Of a stretch of DNA of 64,000 bases, positions 19,876 to 29,124 are shown piece after piece. The notes beneath the pieces are model-generated. The model saw only the letters and a program-made list of their open reading frames with translations. It was not told the origin of the DNA and did not search any database. The position numbers were made by a program, and so were the translations under genes. Within the stretch, counting starts at the first letter, position 1; each line of letters begins with the position of its first letter. This DNA comes from Clostridium sp. OS1-26 (GTDB lineage: Bacteria > Bacillota > Clostridia > Clostridiales > Clostridiaceae), in contig NZ_CP133264.1 of NCBI RefSeq assembly GCF_030915445.1, positions 496,001 to 560,000 on the forward strand. Reading direction: 5' to 3'.

Positions 19876-20796
19876 ATGAATGGAAAATATGAAAATTTAG
19901 AAGCTCAGATTGATAAATTATTTAGAGAAAATAATAGGAAGAGTATAAAGACCAGATACAGATATAAAGATGCTACATGTAGATTTTGTCAATGGCTTTC
20001 TGAAACTACAAATATAAAAAAATTTTCTAATATAAAATCTAAACATATATACATGTATGTAGATTTTATGAAAACAAAATATGCTCCAGGTACAATCAAA
20101 ATGGAGTTAAGTGGAATAAGATTTTTTTATTCTTTAACAGGTAGCAAAGAAAGATTACCTGAGAATGAAAAGTTGAATTTAGAACAAAGAACATTTGGAG
20201 GAGTAAAAAGATCCTGGAGTGAAGAAGAAATTGAAAAGGCTATAGCTCTAGCTGAAAAAATGAATAGGATTGATGTAGTAATGGCATTAAAACTTTGTTT
20301 TAATTTTGGTACAAGATTAGAGGAAGCTGTAACTTTAACCGTATGGCAGATAAAGAAGGCTATAGAAAAAGGATATTTGTATTTAGAAAATACAAAAGGA
20401 AACAATCCAAGAGAGGTACTTGTAGAGGAAATTAAATTAGTGGTTTTATATTATGTGCTAAAAAATGCTAAGAGCAAAGAAAGAATCTTTATTGGAATAG
20501 GAGATAAGACTCATAAAGTTAAGAAGTCAATTCAGGATTGGATAAGGAATCACAGAAAAGAGTTTCAGGATATTGATAGGATCAATAATACTGCAGTTAG
20601 AGAATTAGTCAAAACAGGTGAAACTCCAAAGGCCAACGTAACAATACATGGAACACGTCATTCATATGCACAACAAAGTTTTTTGGATTTTACGGAATCT
20701 GGAGAGGATAAAACTACAGCTAAAAAAGCTACATCTGAAAGGCTTGGTCATCACAGAATTAGTGTTACAAATATTTACTTAAATAAGAGCAGATAA
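19876..20796 (+). CDS. Tyrosine recombinase/phage-type integrase
   Basis: 306 residues. The N-terminal core-binding (SAM-like) domain covers about residues 15-100. The catalytic domain has Arg in FNFGTRLEEAVTL, HxxR in HGTRHSYAQ, the second His in LGHHRIS and the nucleophile Tyr in VTNIYLN close to the C-terminus. The ATG at 19876 follows AAAGGA; an upstream start would add 11 residues. It is the only plus-strand gene in its neighbourhood and lies inside the inverted duplication, so it may mobilise or invert that module rather than the whole element. Confidence 0.85.
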   Translation: MNGKYENLEAQIDKLFRENNRKSIKTRYRYKDATCRFCQWLSETTNIKKFSNIKSKHIYMYVDFMKTKYAPGTIKMELSGIRFFYSLTGSKERLPENEKLNLEQRTFGGVKRSWSEEEIEKAIALAEKMNRIDVVMALKLCFNFGTRLEEAVTLTVWQIKKAIEKGYLYLENTKGNNPREVLVEEIKLVVLYYVLKNAKSKERIFIGIGDKTHKVKKSIQDWIRNHRKEFQDIDRINNTAVRELVKTGETPKANVTIHGTRHSYAQQSFLDFTESGEDKTTAKKATSERLGHHRISVTNIYLNKSR

Positions 20797-21011
20797 GATT
20801 AATATTGTTTTTTACTAATTTATCATTTTTTATTCCAATTTAAATTAGTAGGTATCAAAGTGAGGATATCTTATATTAAAATTCAGCAGTAGTTACCTCT
20901 AAAAAATGACATGAAATAATTATGAAAGAAAAAAGGAGGAATCCTGAAATTTGCGAAGTAGTTTGCTATGGTATTATTTAATCATTAATAATAAAAAAAG
21001 AGGTGTTTGTA

Positions 21012-21287
21012 ATGATTAACAACATTAATGAGTTAATTTCTGAAATAATTGTTAGGAGAGTAGAGGCTATTTATAACAATATAATTAGTAAAGATGAAAA
21101 ATATTTTAAAAGTGAAAGTAAAATAATTTCTTTAATCGATGAAATAAAGGATAAGCTTCCAGATGAAAACAAGAATCTAATTTATGTATTAGAAAAGGCT
21201 GTAAATGAACAATTAATTATTGCTGGAGAATTCATATATATGCAGGCAATTAAAGATTTAGCACAATTGAGAAAGATTTTATTATAA
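21012..21287 (+). CDS. Hypothetical protein, 91 residues
   Basis: An acidic, Lys/Glu/Ile-rich helical protein beginning MINNINELISEIIVRRVEAI. GAGGTG sits 6 bases before the ATG at 21012. No cysteines, membrane segment or recognisable domain. It resembles small cytoplasmic phage or plasmid accessory proteins in composition only. Transcribed in the same direction as the integrase, 215 bases downstream of it. Confidence 0.6.
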   Translation: MINNINELISEIIVRRVEAIYNNIISKDEKYFKSESKIISLIDEIKDKLPDENKNLIYVLEKAVNEQLIIAGEFIYMQAIKDLAQLRKILL

Positions 21288-21540
21288 TAATTTATTATTT
21301 TCAGTCAACATAAGTAAAAGAGTAGATTTTTATGCCTACTCTTAATTCATAGTGATATCAAATTGTAAATCTTACTGAATGAGTTTGTATGTCTTATCAA
21401 ACCAAGCTACCAGTATCTATTGATTTTGCAACTACTTTCATGTCTTACCATTCCAAATAAATATTTTTATAATGATTATATAAAACATTTGTTTGTGATT
21501 AATTCACTTATTAGATAATTTAATAAAGGCCACTTTAATA

Positions 21541-21933
21541 TTAGTATAAATATGATATTAGATAGATACAGATTAGACAAATAAACATATCTTCTGAGCT
21601 TCTTGTTTTGATTAGTTTGAAACCATAATACTTATTTTTAATTGGATATAACAAAGGTACACCTGTAATAGTTAAGCTATCTAATAGTAAATGAGTACTA
21701 TAATTAAGCCCCCATAAAAGTCCTAGTTGTAGCCTATATAAGCTTAACGCTCCTGTAGTTATCAAGAGAGCTAAAATAGTATGTGTTATTCCTCTATGCT
21801 TCAATCCTATCCTATAGTCCCAGTCAGCCACAAATGAACCTATTATGGCTATAGGAAGAAGCATAACATTAGTTGCATTTATAAAAGGTAATGTTGTAGC
21901 AGCTCCAGCAAACATATGAGTTCTTTTCATCAT
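21541..21933 (-). CDS. YdjM-like metal-dependent membrane hydrolase (DUF457)
   Basis: 130 residues. Starts MMKRTHMFAGAATTLPF and has the family pattern: a first His, then GSFVADWDYR, HRGITHTILAL and NYSTHLLLDSLTITGVPLLYP, with three membrane segments. The His/Asp residues form a putative metal site. It is shorter than chromosomal homologues (about 170-200 residues), which is common for phage- and plasmid-borne copies. AGGTG precedes the ATG. Last gene of the minus-strand module. Confidence 0.75.
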   Translation of the reverse strand: MMKRTHMFAGAATTLPFINATNVMLLPIAIIGSFVADWDYRIGLKHRGITHTILALLITTGALSLYRLQLGLLWGLNYSTHLLLDSLTITGVPLLYPIKNKYYGFKLIKTRSSEDMFICLICIYLISYLY

Positions 21934-21965
21934 AAATTTTTATCACCTCTATCTAAAAACATATT

Positions 21966-21994
21966 AAAAAAGGTATCCAATTCACTGGATACCC
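21966..21994 (-). terminator. Terminator of the FtsK/Replic-Relax operon
   Basis: Arms GGTATCCA and TGGATACC with a 6-base loop and a T run on the minus strand. It separates the Replic-Relax gene from the hydrolase gene. Confidence 0.8.
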
Positions 21995-22068
21995 TAATGT
22001 TTCTTAAGCTATTGATTTTACTTACTTTATATCATTGATTTAAATTGTGATACTATAGTACTATCTAT

Positions 22069-22584
22069 TTATAACTTAATATCTTTTATGTTTTTCATTT
22101 CTATATATTTTATTCCTCGCACCTGCTCACGCCTCTTGCACTTGCAGACAATCCAAAATTCTACTGCTGCTTTAGTTTCTGCTAGTGCATCCATTACGTC
22201 TTTTACTTTAGTCTCTTTTGTGCGGTTATATATATCAACTTCCAATATTATTATTTTGCCCGTTTTTAAGATAAATATACAATCAACTTTATTATTTTTT
22301 ATTTTATATTCTCGCTGCATGAATTTTATTTTATCACTTAGCAATATAGTTATGTCTGTTATAACCAGAGCATGAAAAGAGGGTATTCTTTTAAGATAGT
22401 AAACTTTCTTACCTAGAATCGGATGTACTTGTGCTTTTAAAAATTTATTATCTGCCAGTAATTTTAATCTCTTAGCTGTCATATCATAAGAAGGAAAGAA
22501 TAACTTTTGAAGTTGCTCAATAGTTGCTCCATGATTGTTTTGTATGAAATTAATTATATTAATATCTCTATCTTGCAATTTCAT
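22069..22584 (-). CDS. Replic-Relax family protein (plasmid/phage replication-relaxation)
   Basis: 171 residues. An N-terminal winged helix (LQDRDINIINFIQNNHGATIEQLQKLFF) is followed by a domain containing KVDCIFILKTGKIIILEVDIYNRTK, a strand-rich segment with acidic and lysine residues reminiscent of a nuclease-like fold. This layout matches the Replic_Relax family found beside FtsK-like proteins on Gram-positive plasmids and integrative elements. Its start overlaps the FtsK-like gene by 17 bases, so the two act together, probably in DNA processing for transfer or replication. Confidence 0.7.
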   Translation of the reverse strand: MKLQDRDINIINFIQNNHGATIEQLQKLFFPSYDMTAKRLKLLADNKFLKAQVHPILGKKVYYLKRIPSFHALVITDITILLSDKIKFMQREYKIKNNKVDCIFILKTGKIIILEVDIYNRTKETKVKDVMDALAETKAAVEFWIVCKCKRREQVRGIKYIEMKNIKDIKL

Positions 22585-23746
22585 TTAGGATACTCAATAT
22601 ACTACTTATGTCATTTCCATCCTTGAACGGAGCAACTTCTTTTTTCTTTTCTATAATTCTATTTTTTATAGTTTCTGTAATCATATCATGATCTATTGTG
22701 AAGCTGTAGCCTCTCTGTTCATCTAATGTTCTACAAATTACTTCTCTTTCTTGGAGTTTTGATGCTTTTCCATTTCCTAAAACAACTACTGCAGCTGGTT
22801 CATCTGCTATTTTAAGGCTTATCCTGGTACATAATTGAGCTTTAATATCGCTTGGTATGCTATCATTCGTAGGTTTTTGAAGTGCTGTAATAAGAAATAC
22901 TCCACTAGATCTACCAACGTTGACTATAGTTTTGATGTGCTTTAAACATTGAGCTTTTAATTGCTTTTCTTGCTTAGTATCTCCTTTGGATATGTTTAAG
23001 AAGCTAAATTCCTCTATCACTACATAGATATATTTCAATTTGTTATAGGCTTTCTTATTATAATCTTCTATATTGTAATAGCCTTTAGTGTTATCAATCA
23101 ACCTTTCTCTTCTACTACATTCCTTATCTATTTTTATTAAGCTTTCCAATACCTCTTGCAACGTTTTGGAGTTTACCACTACCTGTTTACAATTTTGAAA
23201 AACTCCTAAATCATTCTTCCTAACTTGCAGTAAATAAATATCTATATTATTACACCAATTTATTAAGTTACTTAATATTAAAAGAAGTATTCTACTCTTT
23301 CCGGTTCCAGTGTCCCCTCCAACCAACATATGTGGAAACTTATTCATGTCTACAATAATTGGCTTTGTTAAACCATCCGCAATTAATAACTTATTTGCTG
23401 GTAATCTAATCGGAGAAAAATCTTTAAATTTAAACTGTTTAACACAATACATATACACAATATTACTTTCGTTTTTAAGTTGTATACTTTTATACCCTAA
23501 TCCTTCTTTAAATATATCCAGGTTACTTTCTAGGTCGATTAATGTGTAAGAGTATGGTAATTCAATTTTAATTATATGCCCGTATTCTGTACGCTCTATG
23601 CTCCATATTTTAAGAGTTTTTTCTAATCTATTAGTGAATTGACTCTTAGAATAAGTAATTTGTTTCCATCGTCTTCTTATTCGTATTTTATCCATATTTT
23701 TGTAAGTGTAAGTAATTCCTCCCAATAATAAAGCCTCAGTAATCAT
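22568..23746 (-). CDS. FtsK/SpoIIIE-like DNA translocase (conjugative coupling type)
   Basis: 392 residues. One N-terminal membrane or hydrophobic segment is followed by an FtsK-HerA ATPase domain: Walker A GGDTGTGKS (about residues 142-150), Walker B YIYVVIEEFSFLN (about 244-256) and a sensor region TALQKPTNDSIP. It lacks the gamma DNA-reading domain of true FtsK. Similar proteins pump plasmid or integrative-element DNA, so a transfer role is inferred. Its ATG overlaps the stop of a 44-residue frame upstream. Confidence 0.8.
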   Translation of the reverse strand: MITEALLLGGITYTYKNMDKIRIRRRWKQITYSKSQFTNRLEKTLKIWSIERTEYGHIIKIELPYSYTLIDLESNLDIFKEGLGYKSIQLKNESNIVYMYCVKQFKFKDFSPIRLPANKLLIADGLTKPIIVDMNKFPHMLVGGDTGTGKSRILLLILSNLINWCNNIDIYLLQVRKNDLGVFQNCKQVVVNSKTLQEVLESLIKIDKECSRRERLIDNTKGYYNIEDYNKKAYNKLKYIYVVIEEFSFLNISKGDTKQEKQLKAQCLKHIKTIVNVGRSSGVFLITALQKPTNDSIPSDIKAQLCTRISLKIADEPAAVVVLGNGKASKLQEREVICRTLDEQRGYSFTIDHDMITETIKNRIIEKKKEVAPFKDGNDISSILSILNEIAR

Positions 23747-23877
23747 TTTTTCACCTTCTTATTTGGAAATACTATCTCACTTATTACCCATAAACAAGTT
23801 AAAAGTGAGGCTTGCAGATACATATTTGACATTAAAGATTTAGCAGAATTTATAATTAGTTTATCTAATTCAAACAC
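23743..23877 (-). CDS. Possible 44-residue membrane peptide coupled to the FtsK-like gene
   Basis: A GTG-started frame with a GGAGGG site 10 bases upstream ends in an ATGA overlap with the FtsK-like gene. The product has a central hydrophobic stretch (ASLLTCLWVISEIVF). The tight overlap favours a real coupled gene, but the size is small and I recognise no family. Confidence 0.4.
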   Translation of the reverse strand: MFELDKLIINSAKSLMSNMYLQASLLTCLWVISEIVFPNKKVKK

Positions 23878-23882
23878 TTCAC

Positions 23883-24032
23883 TTATTCCCTCCTATCCTT
23901 ATTTTCTAAATATTTAAGATAAAATTCTATTGCATCCTTAACAAAATCCGACTTTTCTTCCTTAGTAGTAACAGCCGAATATAGTTTCATATCCCTAGTA
24001 GTTTTCTTAAAACTTACATCTACTTTCGGCAT
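23883..24032 (-). CDS. Small ribbon-helix-helix-like protein, 49 residues
   Basis: Begins MPKVDVSFKKTTRDMKLYSA and continues with a helical segment (EEKSDFVKDAIEFYLKYL). A short strand followed by two helices is the CopG/Arc layout of plasmid and phage DNA-binding regulators. A textbook AGGAGG site precedes the ATG. It lies just upstream of the FtsK-like operon and could regulate it or serve in transfer. Confidence 0.6.
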   Translation of the reverse strand: MPKVDVSFKKTTRDMKLYSAVTTKEEKSDFVKDAIEFYLKYLENKDRRE

Positions 24033-24148
24033 TGCTTCCTCCTGCTTTCTTATTCTTTACTATAATGTATGCAGAGTTTCATGAAATGTTTCTTATTTTG
24101 AACTAAAATATTTTATTTCGAACTATTTTTATAAAAAATAAGAGGATA

Positions 24149-24334
24149 CTATTCCTCTTTTAAGTAAATAATATCCTCCATCTTCATATTCAATTTTTGG
24201 CTTATTTTGCATAAAACTTCTAATGTTGGTTGTTCCTTATTATTTTCATATTTATTATACTGCACACGTCTTATTTCTAAGAACTCAGCAAAGTCTTTTT
24301 GCGTTTTATAACCTCTCTGTAATCTTATTTGCAA
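24149..24334 (-). CDS. XRE family helix-turn-helix regulator
   Basis: 61 residues: RLQRGYKTQKDFAEFLEIRR is a classic HTH_3 helix-turn-helix, followed by NKYENNKEQPTLEVLCKI. As written it needs a TTG start. If one G were restored in the run at 24349-24352, an ATG at 24354 with an AGGTG site would add the usual N-terminal VKNRLL, so this may be one more homopolymer error. It probably controls the FtsK/Replic-Relax operon downstream. Confidence 0.72.
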   Translation of the reverse strand: MQIRLQRGYKTQKDFAEFLEIRRVQYNKYENNKEQPTLEVLCKISQKLNMKMEDIIYLKEE

Positions 24335-24449
24335 TAATCTATTCTTTACCCCATATGCATCACCTCACTTTAGCTTATGTATATATTCTGCAAAGTGTTT
24401 ATAATTTCCTTTTCTTGTACAAACTTATAAGTAAAAGGAAGGTGTTTAT

Positions 24450-24581
24450 ATGGAGCTAGAATTAATAAAACTAGTGTATTACGGCTTTGGAAGTGCAATT
24501 ATATTACTTTTTATATACATAACAGTATTAGCAGCATTTTTTATTAGACATATAAAAAGTGTACAAGAAAAAGATTTTTAA
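24450..24581 (+). CDS. Small single-span membrane protein (right paralogue)
   Basis: 43 residues, MELELIKLVYYGFGSA then a long hydrophobic helix and the tail QEKDF. AAGGAAGG lies upstream and a terminator follows. It is the inverted-duplication partner of 19139-19270. Divergent from the XRE regulator. Function unknown. Confidence 0.6.
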   Translation: MELELIKLVYYGFGSAIILLFIYITVLAAFFIRHIKSVQEKDF

Positions 24582-24582
24582 C

Positions 24583-24620
24583 AAAGAGCCTGCATCTTAA
24601 GTAGATACAGGATCTTTTAT
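24583..24620 (+). terminator. Terminator of the small membrane-protein gene
   Basis: GAGCCTGCATCT pairs with AGATACAGGATC, followed by TTTTATT. The equivalent hairpin follows the left paralogue at about 19099-19135. Confidence 0.75.
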
Positions 24621-24828
24621 TATAATGAAATTCCTTTATTTATACTGGAAAAATCCGTATAATCATATTAATACATAAAGTTATATTTGTAAATCATTGT
24701 AAACCCAACAAGTCCTACACTCTTAGTTAAAAGAATGTAGGACTATTGGCTGCTGTAATAAAATTCCACTGTGAAATAGTGAGATTATTTATAGCACCAA
24801 CTATTATAGCTGGTGTTTCTTTTGCATG

Positions 24829-24859
24829 AAAATAAGCCCAGGTGACAGGGCTTATTTTT
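24829..24859 (-). terminator. Terminator of the 24.9-27.0 kb minus-strand operon
   Basis: Arms AAAATAAGCCC and GGGCTTATTTT with an 8-base loop; T tracts on both strands allow bidirectional use. Confidence 0.8.
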
Positions 24860-24872
24860 ATCACTATATTTG

Positions 24873-25310
24873 TTAAGCACAATAACATATTTTTTTTCTT
24901 AGAATACTAGTATATTTGTTGCTTAATATTTTGTCTGTGGTAATAAAATAGTTAATTAAATTTAAATTATTTCCATCAAAATTATCCGGCCAGTATATAA
25001 ACAACTTATTAGTATTAAGTAGGTCATCATATGCAAGATTCAGCTTATTAATAATTTCTTCAACACTAAGCAATATATTTGAAACAACATTGTTATTTAT
25101 TGTATCTACGTTAACCTTATAATATAAACTGCCATCTTCTCTTAGCTTTATTATTTCATTTTTGTTATTCTTGTATATAGAAAGTCTACCGACATAAGAA
25201 GTGCTTTTAAAATTGAGTTCATTCAGTATCTTTTCTATTTTTGACTTATTTAAGTTAACAAAATACCTTCCTGGAGTTAAACTTATTGTAATACAACTCA
25301 AGTGTTTCAC
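24873..25310 (-). CDS. Hypothetical protein, 145 residues
   Basis: Starts MKHLSCITISLTPGRYFVNL, then an alpha/beta pattern with RLSIYKNNKNEIIKLREDGSLYYKVN. No family recognised. AGGTG sites (AGGGAGGTG) precede the start. Last of four co-directional small genes (26993-24873) that share unknown products, low GC and tight spacing, so they are probably one operon of the element. Confidence 0.6.
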   Translation of the reverse strand: MKHLSCITISLTPGRYFVNLNKSKIEKILNELNFKSTSYVGRLSIYKNNKNEIIKLREDGSLYYKVNVDTINNNVVSNILLSVEEIINKLNLAYDDLLNTNKLFIYWPDNFDGNNLNLINYFITTDKILSNKYTSILRKKICYCA

Positions 25311-25318
25311 CTCCCTTT

Positions 25319-25858
25319 CTATATAAAAAGCTCTTTATGCTGGCTTTTAAGGTCTTCATACTGACTTCTAGCCTTAAAAACAATTTCAGTAATTTCATAT
25401 ATGCATTCTCCATCTAGTACATCTTTATTTTTATGGTTATTACATATAGTAATTACTTCTTTAAATAATTCTATTACATCTTCTATTATATCATACTCTT
25501 CATCGCTATTTGGATCTAACTTACATTTTATATCCTCTAATTTAGACAACCTCTTTTTATATGTACTCCTTATTTCAATTATACTATTTCTATTTAAAGC
25601 TGGTTGATTATCATGCATCATTACTCCATAGTCATAAACAATATCGTCACTAGCTTTAGAAGTATCACTATAATCTACCTTTCCCGTACCATTGGCACTA
25701 TTTATAGCCAAAAATATATTCTTATGTGTATTATTATGTTCATTAGTATCTATTTTAATAACTATAGTATTTGTAGGTTGCGATAAATTCATTATATCTT
25801 CACCTACACTTAATTCATTTTCTTCTTTAGAATTGTCCATTTCTTTATCAGTAGACAT
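25319..25858 (-). CDS. Hypothetical protein, 179 residues
   Basis: Begins MSTDKEMDNSKEENELSVGE, an acidic and probably disordered N-terminus, followed by a short strand-rich region and a C-terminal helical part (KRLSKLEDIKCKLDPNSDEE, then IIEDVIELFKEVITICN). No family recognised. AGGTG lies 6 bases before the ATG at 25858. Ends 9 bases before the next gene starts, and follows the gene at 25875-26294 closely. Confidence 0.55.
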   Translation of the reverse strand: MSTDKEMDNSKEENELSVGEDIMNLSQPTNTIVIKIDTNEHNNTHKNIFLAINSANGTGKVDYSDTSKASDDIVYDYGVMMHDNQPALNRNSIIEIRSTYKKRLSKLEDIKCKLDPNSDEEYDIIEDVIELFKEVITICNNHKNKDVLDGECIYEITEIVFKARSQYEDLKSQHKELFI

Positions 25859-25874
25859 TGTTTCACCTACTTGC

Positions 25875-26294
25875 TTATTTATACTTTGATACATATACCT
25901 TTTCTATTGTTTCATAAAGGTTTTTTAATTCACTTTTAAGCTTCTCTTCATTCTTGTCACGGGAATAATCTCGTATATTAACTAATATTGGCTTTATCTC
26001 TTTGTTAGACAAAAAATACCAACATATATTATTTTCGAATATAGAATCTATATTCTTATATATTGCTGAAGATATTAATTCTTTTGGATTGATTTTTTCT
26101 CTGTCTTTAATTTTATTATATTCACCCAAGAGCGGATTTAACACCTTATCTGGTATAACTTGAAGTTCTGTATAATATTGCCTTTGAGCTTTAATAGACT
26201 TAAAAGAAACTACTGTTGTTACAATACAGGCTAAAACACCACCAATAATGCCATTTACTATACTAAGAAAAAATGGGTTATTAAAATCAAACAT
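25875..26294 (-). CDS. Hypothetical single-span membrane protein, 139 residues
   Basis: MFDFNNPFFLSIVNGIIGGV begins a single N-terminal membrane anchor, followed by a soluble helical domain of about 100 residues. AAGGGG precedes the ATG at 26294. I recognise no family. Position within the four-gene operon and the anchor suggest a membrane-associated partner of the adjacent soluble proteins. Confidence 0.6.
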   Translation of the reverse strand: MFDFNNPFFLSIVNGIIGGVLACIVTTVVSFKSIKAQRQYYTELQVIPDKVLNPLLGEYNKIKDREKINPKELISSAIYKNIDSIFENNICWYFLSNKEIKPILVNIRDYSRDKNEEKLKSELKNLYETIEKVYVSKYK

Positions 26295-26357
26295 ATTTTT
26301 CCCCTTGTAAAAAATGATTGCACCTTTTAGTAAACATAATTCTATCATTTTAAGAAT

Positions 26358-26993
26358 CTAATGAATGTCCTTTGATTTTTTAAATTGAATTATTGTACTG
26401 TTAAGATTATCCGATTCTTCTAAATATCTATTTAGCAATTGCACATCTATAATGTTATTACCTGAGTTTAACTTATTTCCTGCAACAGACACTAATTGAC
26501 AGAGCATATTTAATAGTGAATTAAAATTTAAAGTACAGGAAAACTGAGTTAAATCGTTTCTCGACAGTGTCAAATTTATACTAGGTGATTTTTCTTGTAC
26601 TGAAGTTGCTGTTCCACTTATATTAAATGGATCTGATACCATATTATTAAATGCCATTATGCACTCAAAATATATATCTCTCATTCTTCTTAACCTTGCA
26701 TTGATTTGCGCATTAGAAGTTGTTCTATTGTTAAAATTTATATTAGGCGTCTGCATAAACTTACTAAGTGTCTCAATGTACTCTAATTGTCCATCAAACA
26801 ATCTCACTAATATATTATTTAGTCTACCAATCATTGTGCCATTTAGCTCACTTGTACACGTAATTTTATATGCATCTTCGATATAATCAATTAGATGATT
26901 TTCATTTATATACTGAATTAGTTTATTATAACTTATTAAAAAATCATCATTATCGCCTTCATTAAACAAATTGTTTTTAATATTTAGCTCCAT
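26358..26993 (-). CDS. Hypothetical protein, 211 residues
   Basis: Starts MELNIKNNLFNEGDNDDFLI; mostly helical, with a middle segment rich in Asn/Ser/Thr. A run of six G lies 6 bases before the second ATG, which decides the start at 26993. No membrane segment, no cysteines except one or two isolated. No family recognised. First gene of the four-gene operon. Confidence 0.58.
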   Translation of the reverse strand: MELNIKNNLFNEGDNDDFLISYNKLIQYINENHLIDYIEDAYKITCTSELNGTMIGRLNNILVRLFDGQLEYIETLSKFMQTPNINFNNRTTSNAQINARLRRMRDIYFECIMAFNNMVSDPFNISGTATSVQEKSPSINLTLSRNDLTQFSCTLNFNSLLNMLCQLVSVAGNKLNSGNNIIDVQLLNRYLEESDNLNSTIIQFKKSKDIH

Positions 26994-27148
26994 ATTCATC
27001 CCCCCAATAAATGTACCTACTTAGCACTTCTGTGTTAATATAATTATTGTGTAAATTTTACTCAATAATAAATATGTTCTACATCTTTAAAGAAAATCCT
27101 CCAAAAAATTTAAAAAACTCTAGGTTTTTACACCTAAGGTTAAAATTA

Positions 27149-27678
27149 TTATTGAGCCATTTGCGGTACGCCAATTGTATTTTGAACTTGAGTTATAGTT
27201 TGTTTCAACTGAGAATTTTCCTGTTGTAACTGAGATACTTGAGATTGTAGTTGTTGCTGTGCCGATAATTTTTCGGCTTCTGTCTTGTTATGTTCAAGGT
27301 CATTTACAGCTGCTTCTATAGCTACATTAATTAATTTTTGCTGTTCTTCATCTGGTTCAATTCCAAATTGTTTTAAGGCAGTGTATACAGCATCTTTTGC
27401 TACTTTATTTCTATCTTCACCTTTAAGATGTCCTGAATAATATAGTTGCTGAGCTCCTTTTACTCCCTTCTCTATCCATTCATCAAGTACTTTAGCAAAA
27501 TTCACTACTGGGTTATTAGGTGCTATTTTTTTAGCTAAATTAATAATTGACTCAGTAACACCCAGAATCTGATCTGCAGTATCAAATATTTTAAGAACAT
27601 TTATATAGGTACTGCACTCACTACATCCCCTACAACTCCGACTATAACTAATAATTGAATTTCTTGTCCTGTTATCAT
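27149..27678 (-). pseudogene. LLH family phage holin, frameshifted
   Basis: The downstream frame (27505-27149) carries the conserved C-terminal part of LLH-type holins (WIEKGVKGAQQLYYSG, then KDAVYTALKQFGIEPDEEQ) and a heptad-like Gln-rich coiled coil tail. Its membrane N-terminus (MITGQEIQLLVIVGVVGDVV) is in another frame starting at ATG 27678. One missing base near 27607-27612 separates them (restoring it gives SAVPYINVLKIFD). Holins make the membrane lesion that lets endolysin reach the wall. Confidence 0.7.
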
Positions 27679-27738
27679 AATATATTCCTCCTAAAATTTT
27701 TTATAAATTGAAAGAGAGCCTCTCAGCTCTCCTATAAA

Positions 27739-28663
27739 CTACTTTAAAATTTTATTCCAATCCTTTTCTCGAATAATTCCGTCAACTCCAGAGGCAGACC
27801 ATATCCCGGTTCTCACTTGCCAATTTTTCATTGCTTGTGTCATTTTAGAATCTACTACTCCAGTTTTAGACAATCCTAAATACCATTGTATAAACTTAGT
27901 TGCAACTACATTGGCTGGCCAATCTGACCCAATAGTTGGCATTTTAGTAATTGCATTTAAGGAATTTACTAAACTATCATCTATATTTTCGCCATTTGGC
28001 AGATCTACCACATATCTAAACTGTTTTATAGCAGCTTTAGTTTTAGCATCCAATACACCAGTAGCATTAATCTCTCCTCTCTCCAGACAGCTAACCCTTT
28101 GCAAATCGTGTTGTACAGATTTTATAAAGTCAGAGTTACTATTATCCGGCCCCACTGTTTGTCCAGTAAGTCCTTGAACTATAGCTCTAGCTATAATTTC
28201 AGCACTTAATTTGTTATATAAGTCCACATCGCTTTGAGTATCTACAAAGCATACTTCTATAAGAATTGCTGCAGGTTTACTATGTCTTATTACATATAAG
28301 CTGCTACCATCTTTTACACCACGATTGGTAAAACCTAAAGCTACTAGGCATTTTAGTACATTAGAAGCTAGAACATTACCTGCAACACTCATAGCAAATA
28401 CTTCTGAACCTTTTCCACCACCTGCATTTAAGTGTATAGAAACTAAATAATCTGCACTATTAGCAGCATTACATCTCTGCTGCAGTGAATTCACAACACT
28501 CGAAGCTTGAAGGTCTTGCATTCCAAGCCTGGTGTCCTAGTGATTAAAGTTTAGATATAACTCTATTCGCTATGTCTAAAGCACAATTCTGCTCATTTAA
28601 ATATCCTTCTGCTCCTGTATCTGGATAACATCTATGCCCAGGATCTATTGTAAATATACTCAT
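27739..28663 (-). pseudogene. N-acetylmuramoyl-L-alanine amidase (phage endolysin), broken near its N-terminus
   Basis: The catalytic Amidase_3 domain is recognisable. The first zinc-ligand segment is FTIDPGHRCYPDTGAEGY (from ATG 28663), a later one is VSIHLNAGGGKGSEVF, and the catalytic Glu is in AAILIEVCFVD. Two C-terminal repeat regions resemble peptidoglycan-binding modules (VQHDLQRVSC, then WYLGLSKTGVVDSKMTQAMKNW). The first 39 codons end at a stop near 28548 and the remainder continues in another frame, so at least one indel is present. Translation restarting at 28521 would lack the first zinc ligand and should be inactive. Confidence 0.78.
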
Positions 28664-28674
28664 ACTAACATCTC

Positions 28675-28892
28675 CTAATTAATTTTATTTTTTATATCTT
28701 TCATGTCCTCTTTTATATCTTCAACAATATCAAATTTTTTCGTTAAATCTTGTATAATGTCTTGATTTTTTCCTATAGTTATTTGATAGTTTTTTCTCTT
28801 TCACCTGTAGTCTTTAAGGCATAAAGTAATAAGAATACAAATAGCCCATATCCTAACCCTTGCTGTAGTGCTGATTTAAGTAGCTCATCCAT
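28675..28892 (-). pseudogene. BhlA/UviB family holin-like protein, frameshifted
   Basis: The frame from ATG 28892 gives MDELLKSALQQGLGYGLFVF, the typical start of BhlA/UviB bacteriocin-release or holin proteins, with one membrane span. It stops after EREKTIK. Adding one base to the T run at 28790-28795 continues as NYQITIGKNQDIIQDLTKKF and ends at 28675, the normal length near 72 residues. The gene lies directly upstream of the amidase, the usual lysis-module order. Confidence 0.75.
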
Positions 28893-29124
28893 AAAGCACC
28901 TCTATTTATGTAAAATAAAAAGAGCTTGGACTAACCAAACCCTTATAGCTCATAGTTTTCTTATAATAACATGTACTTATCGGACTTGTTATTAAAAAAA
29001 TCCGTCCACTTTTCGTAATTATTACGTATAATTTTTAAAATACGAATCAACTTAGCTTTATGTCATGCTCATTTTTCTCAACTATATAAATTGGAATTTA
29101 TCTTTGCAAAGCACTTATTTTATA

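Larger units (their letters stand above)
24450..24687. repeat. Right copy of the 238-bp inverted duplication
   Basis: Inverted, mildly diverged copy of 19033-19270, covering the small membrane-protein gene, its terminator and about 70 bases beyond. Confidence 0.8.
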
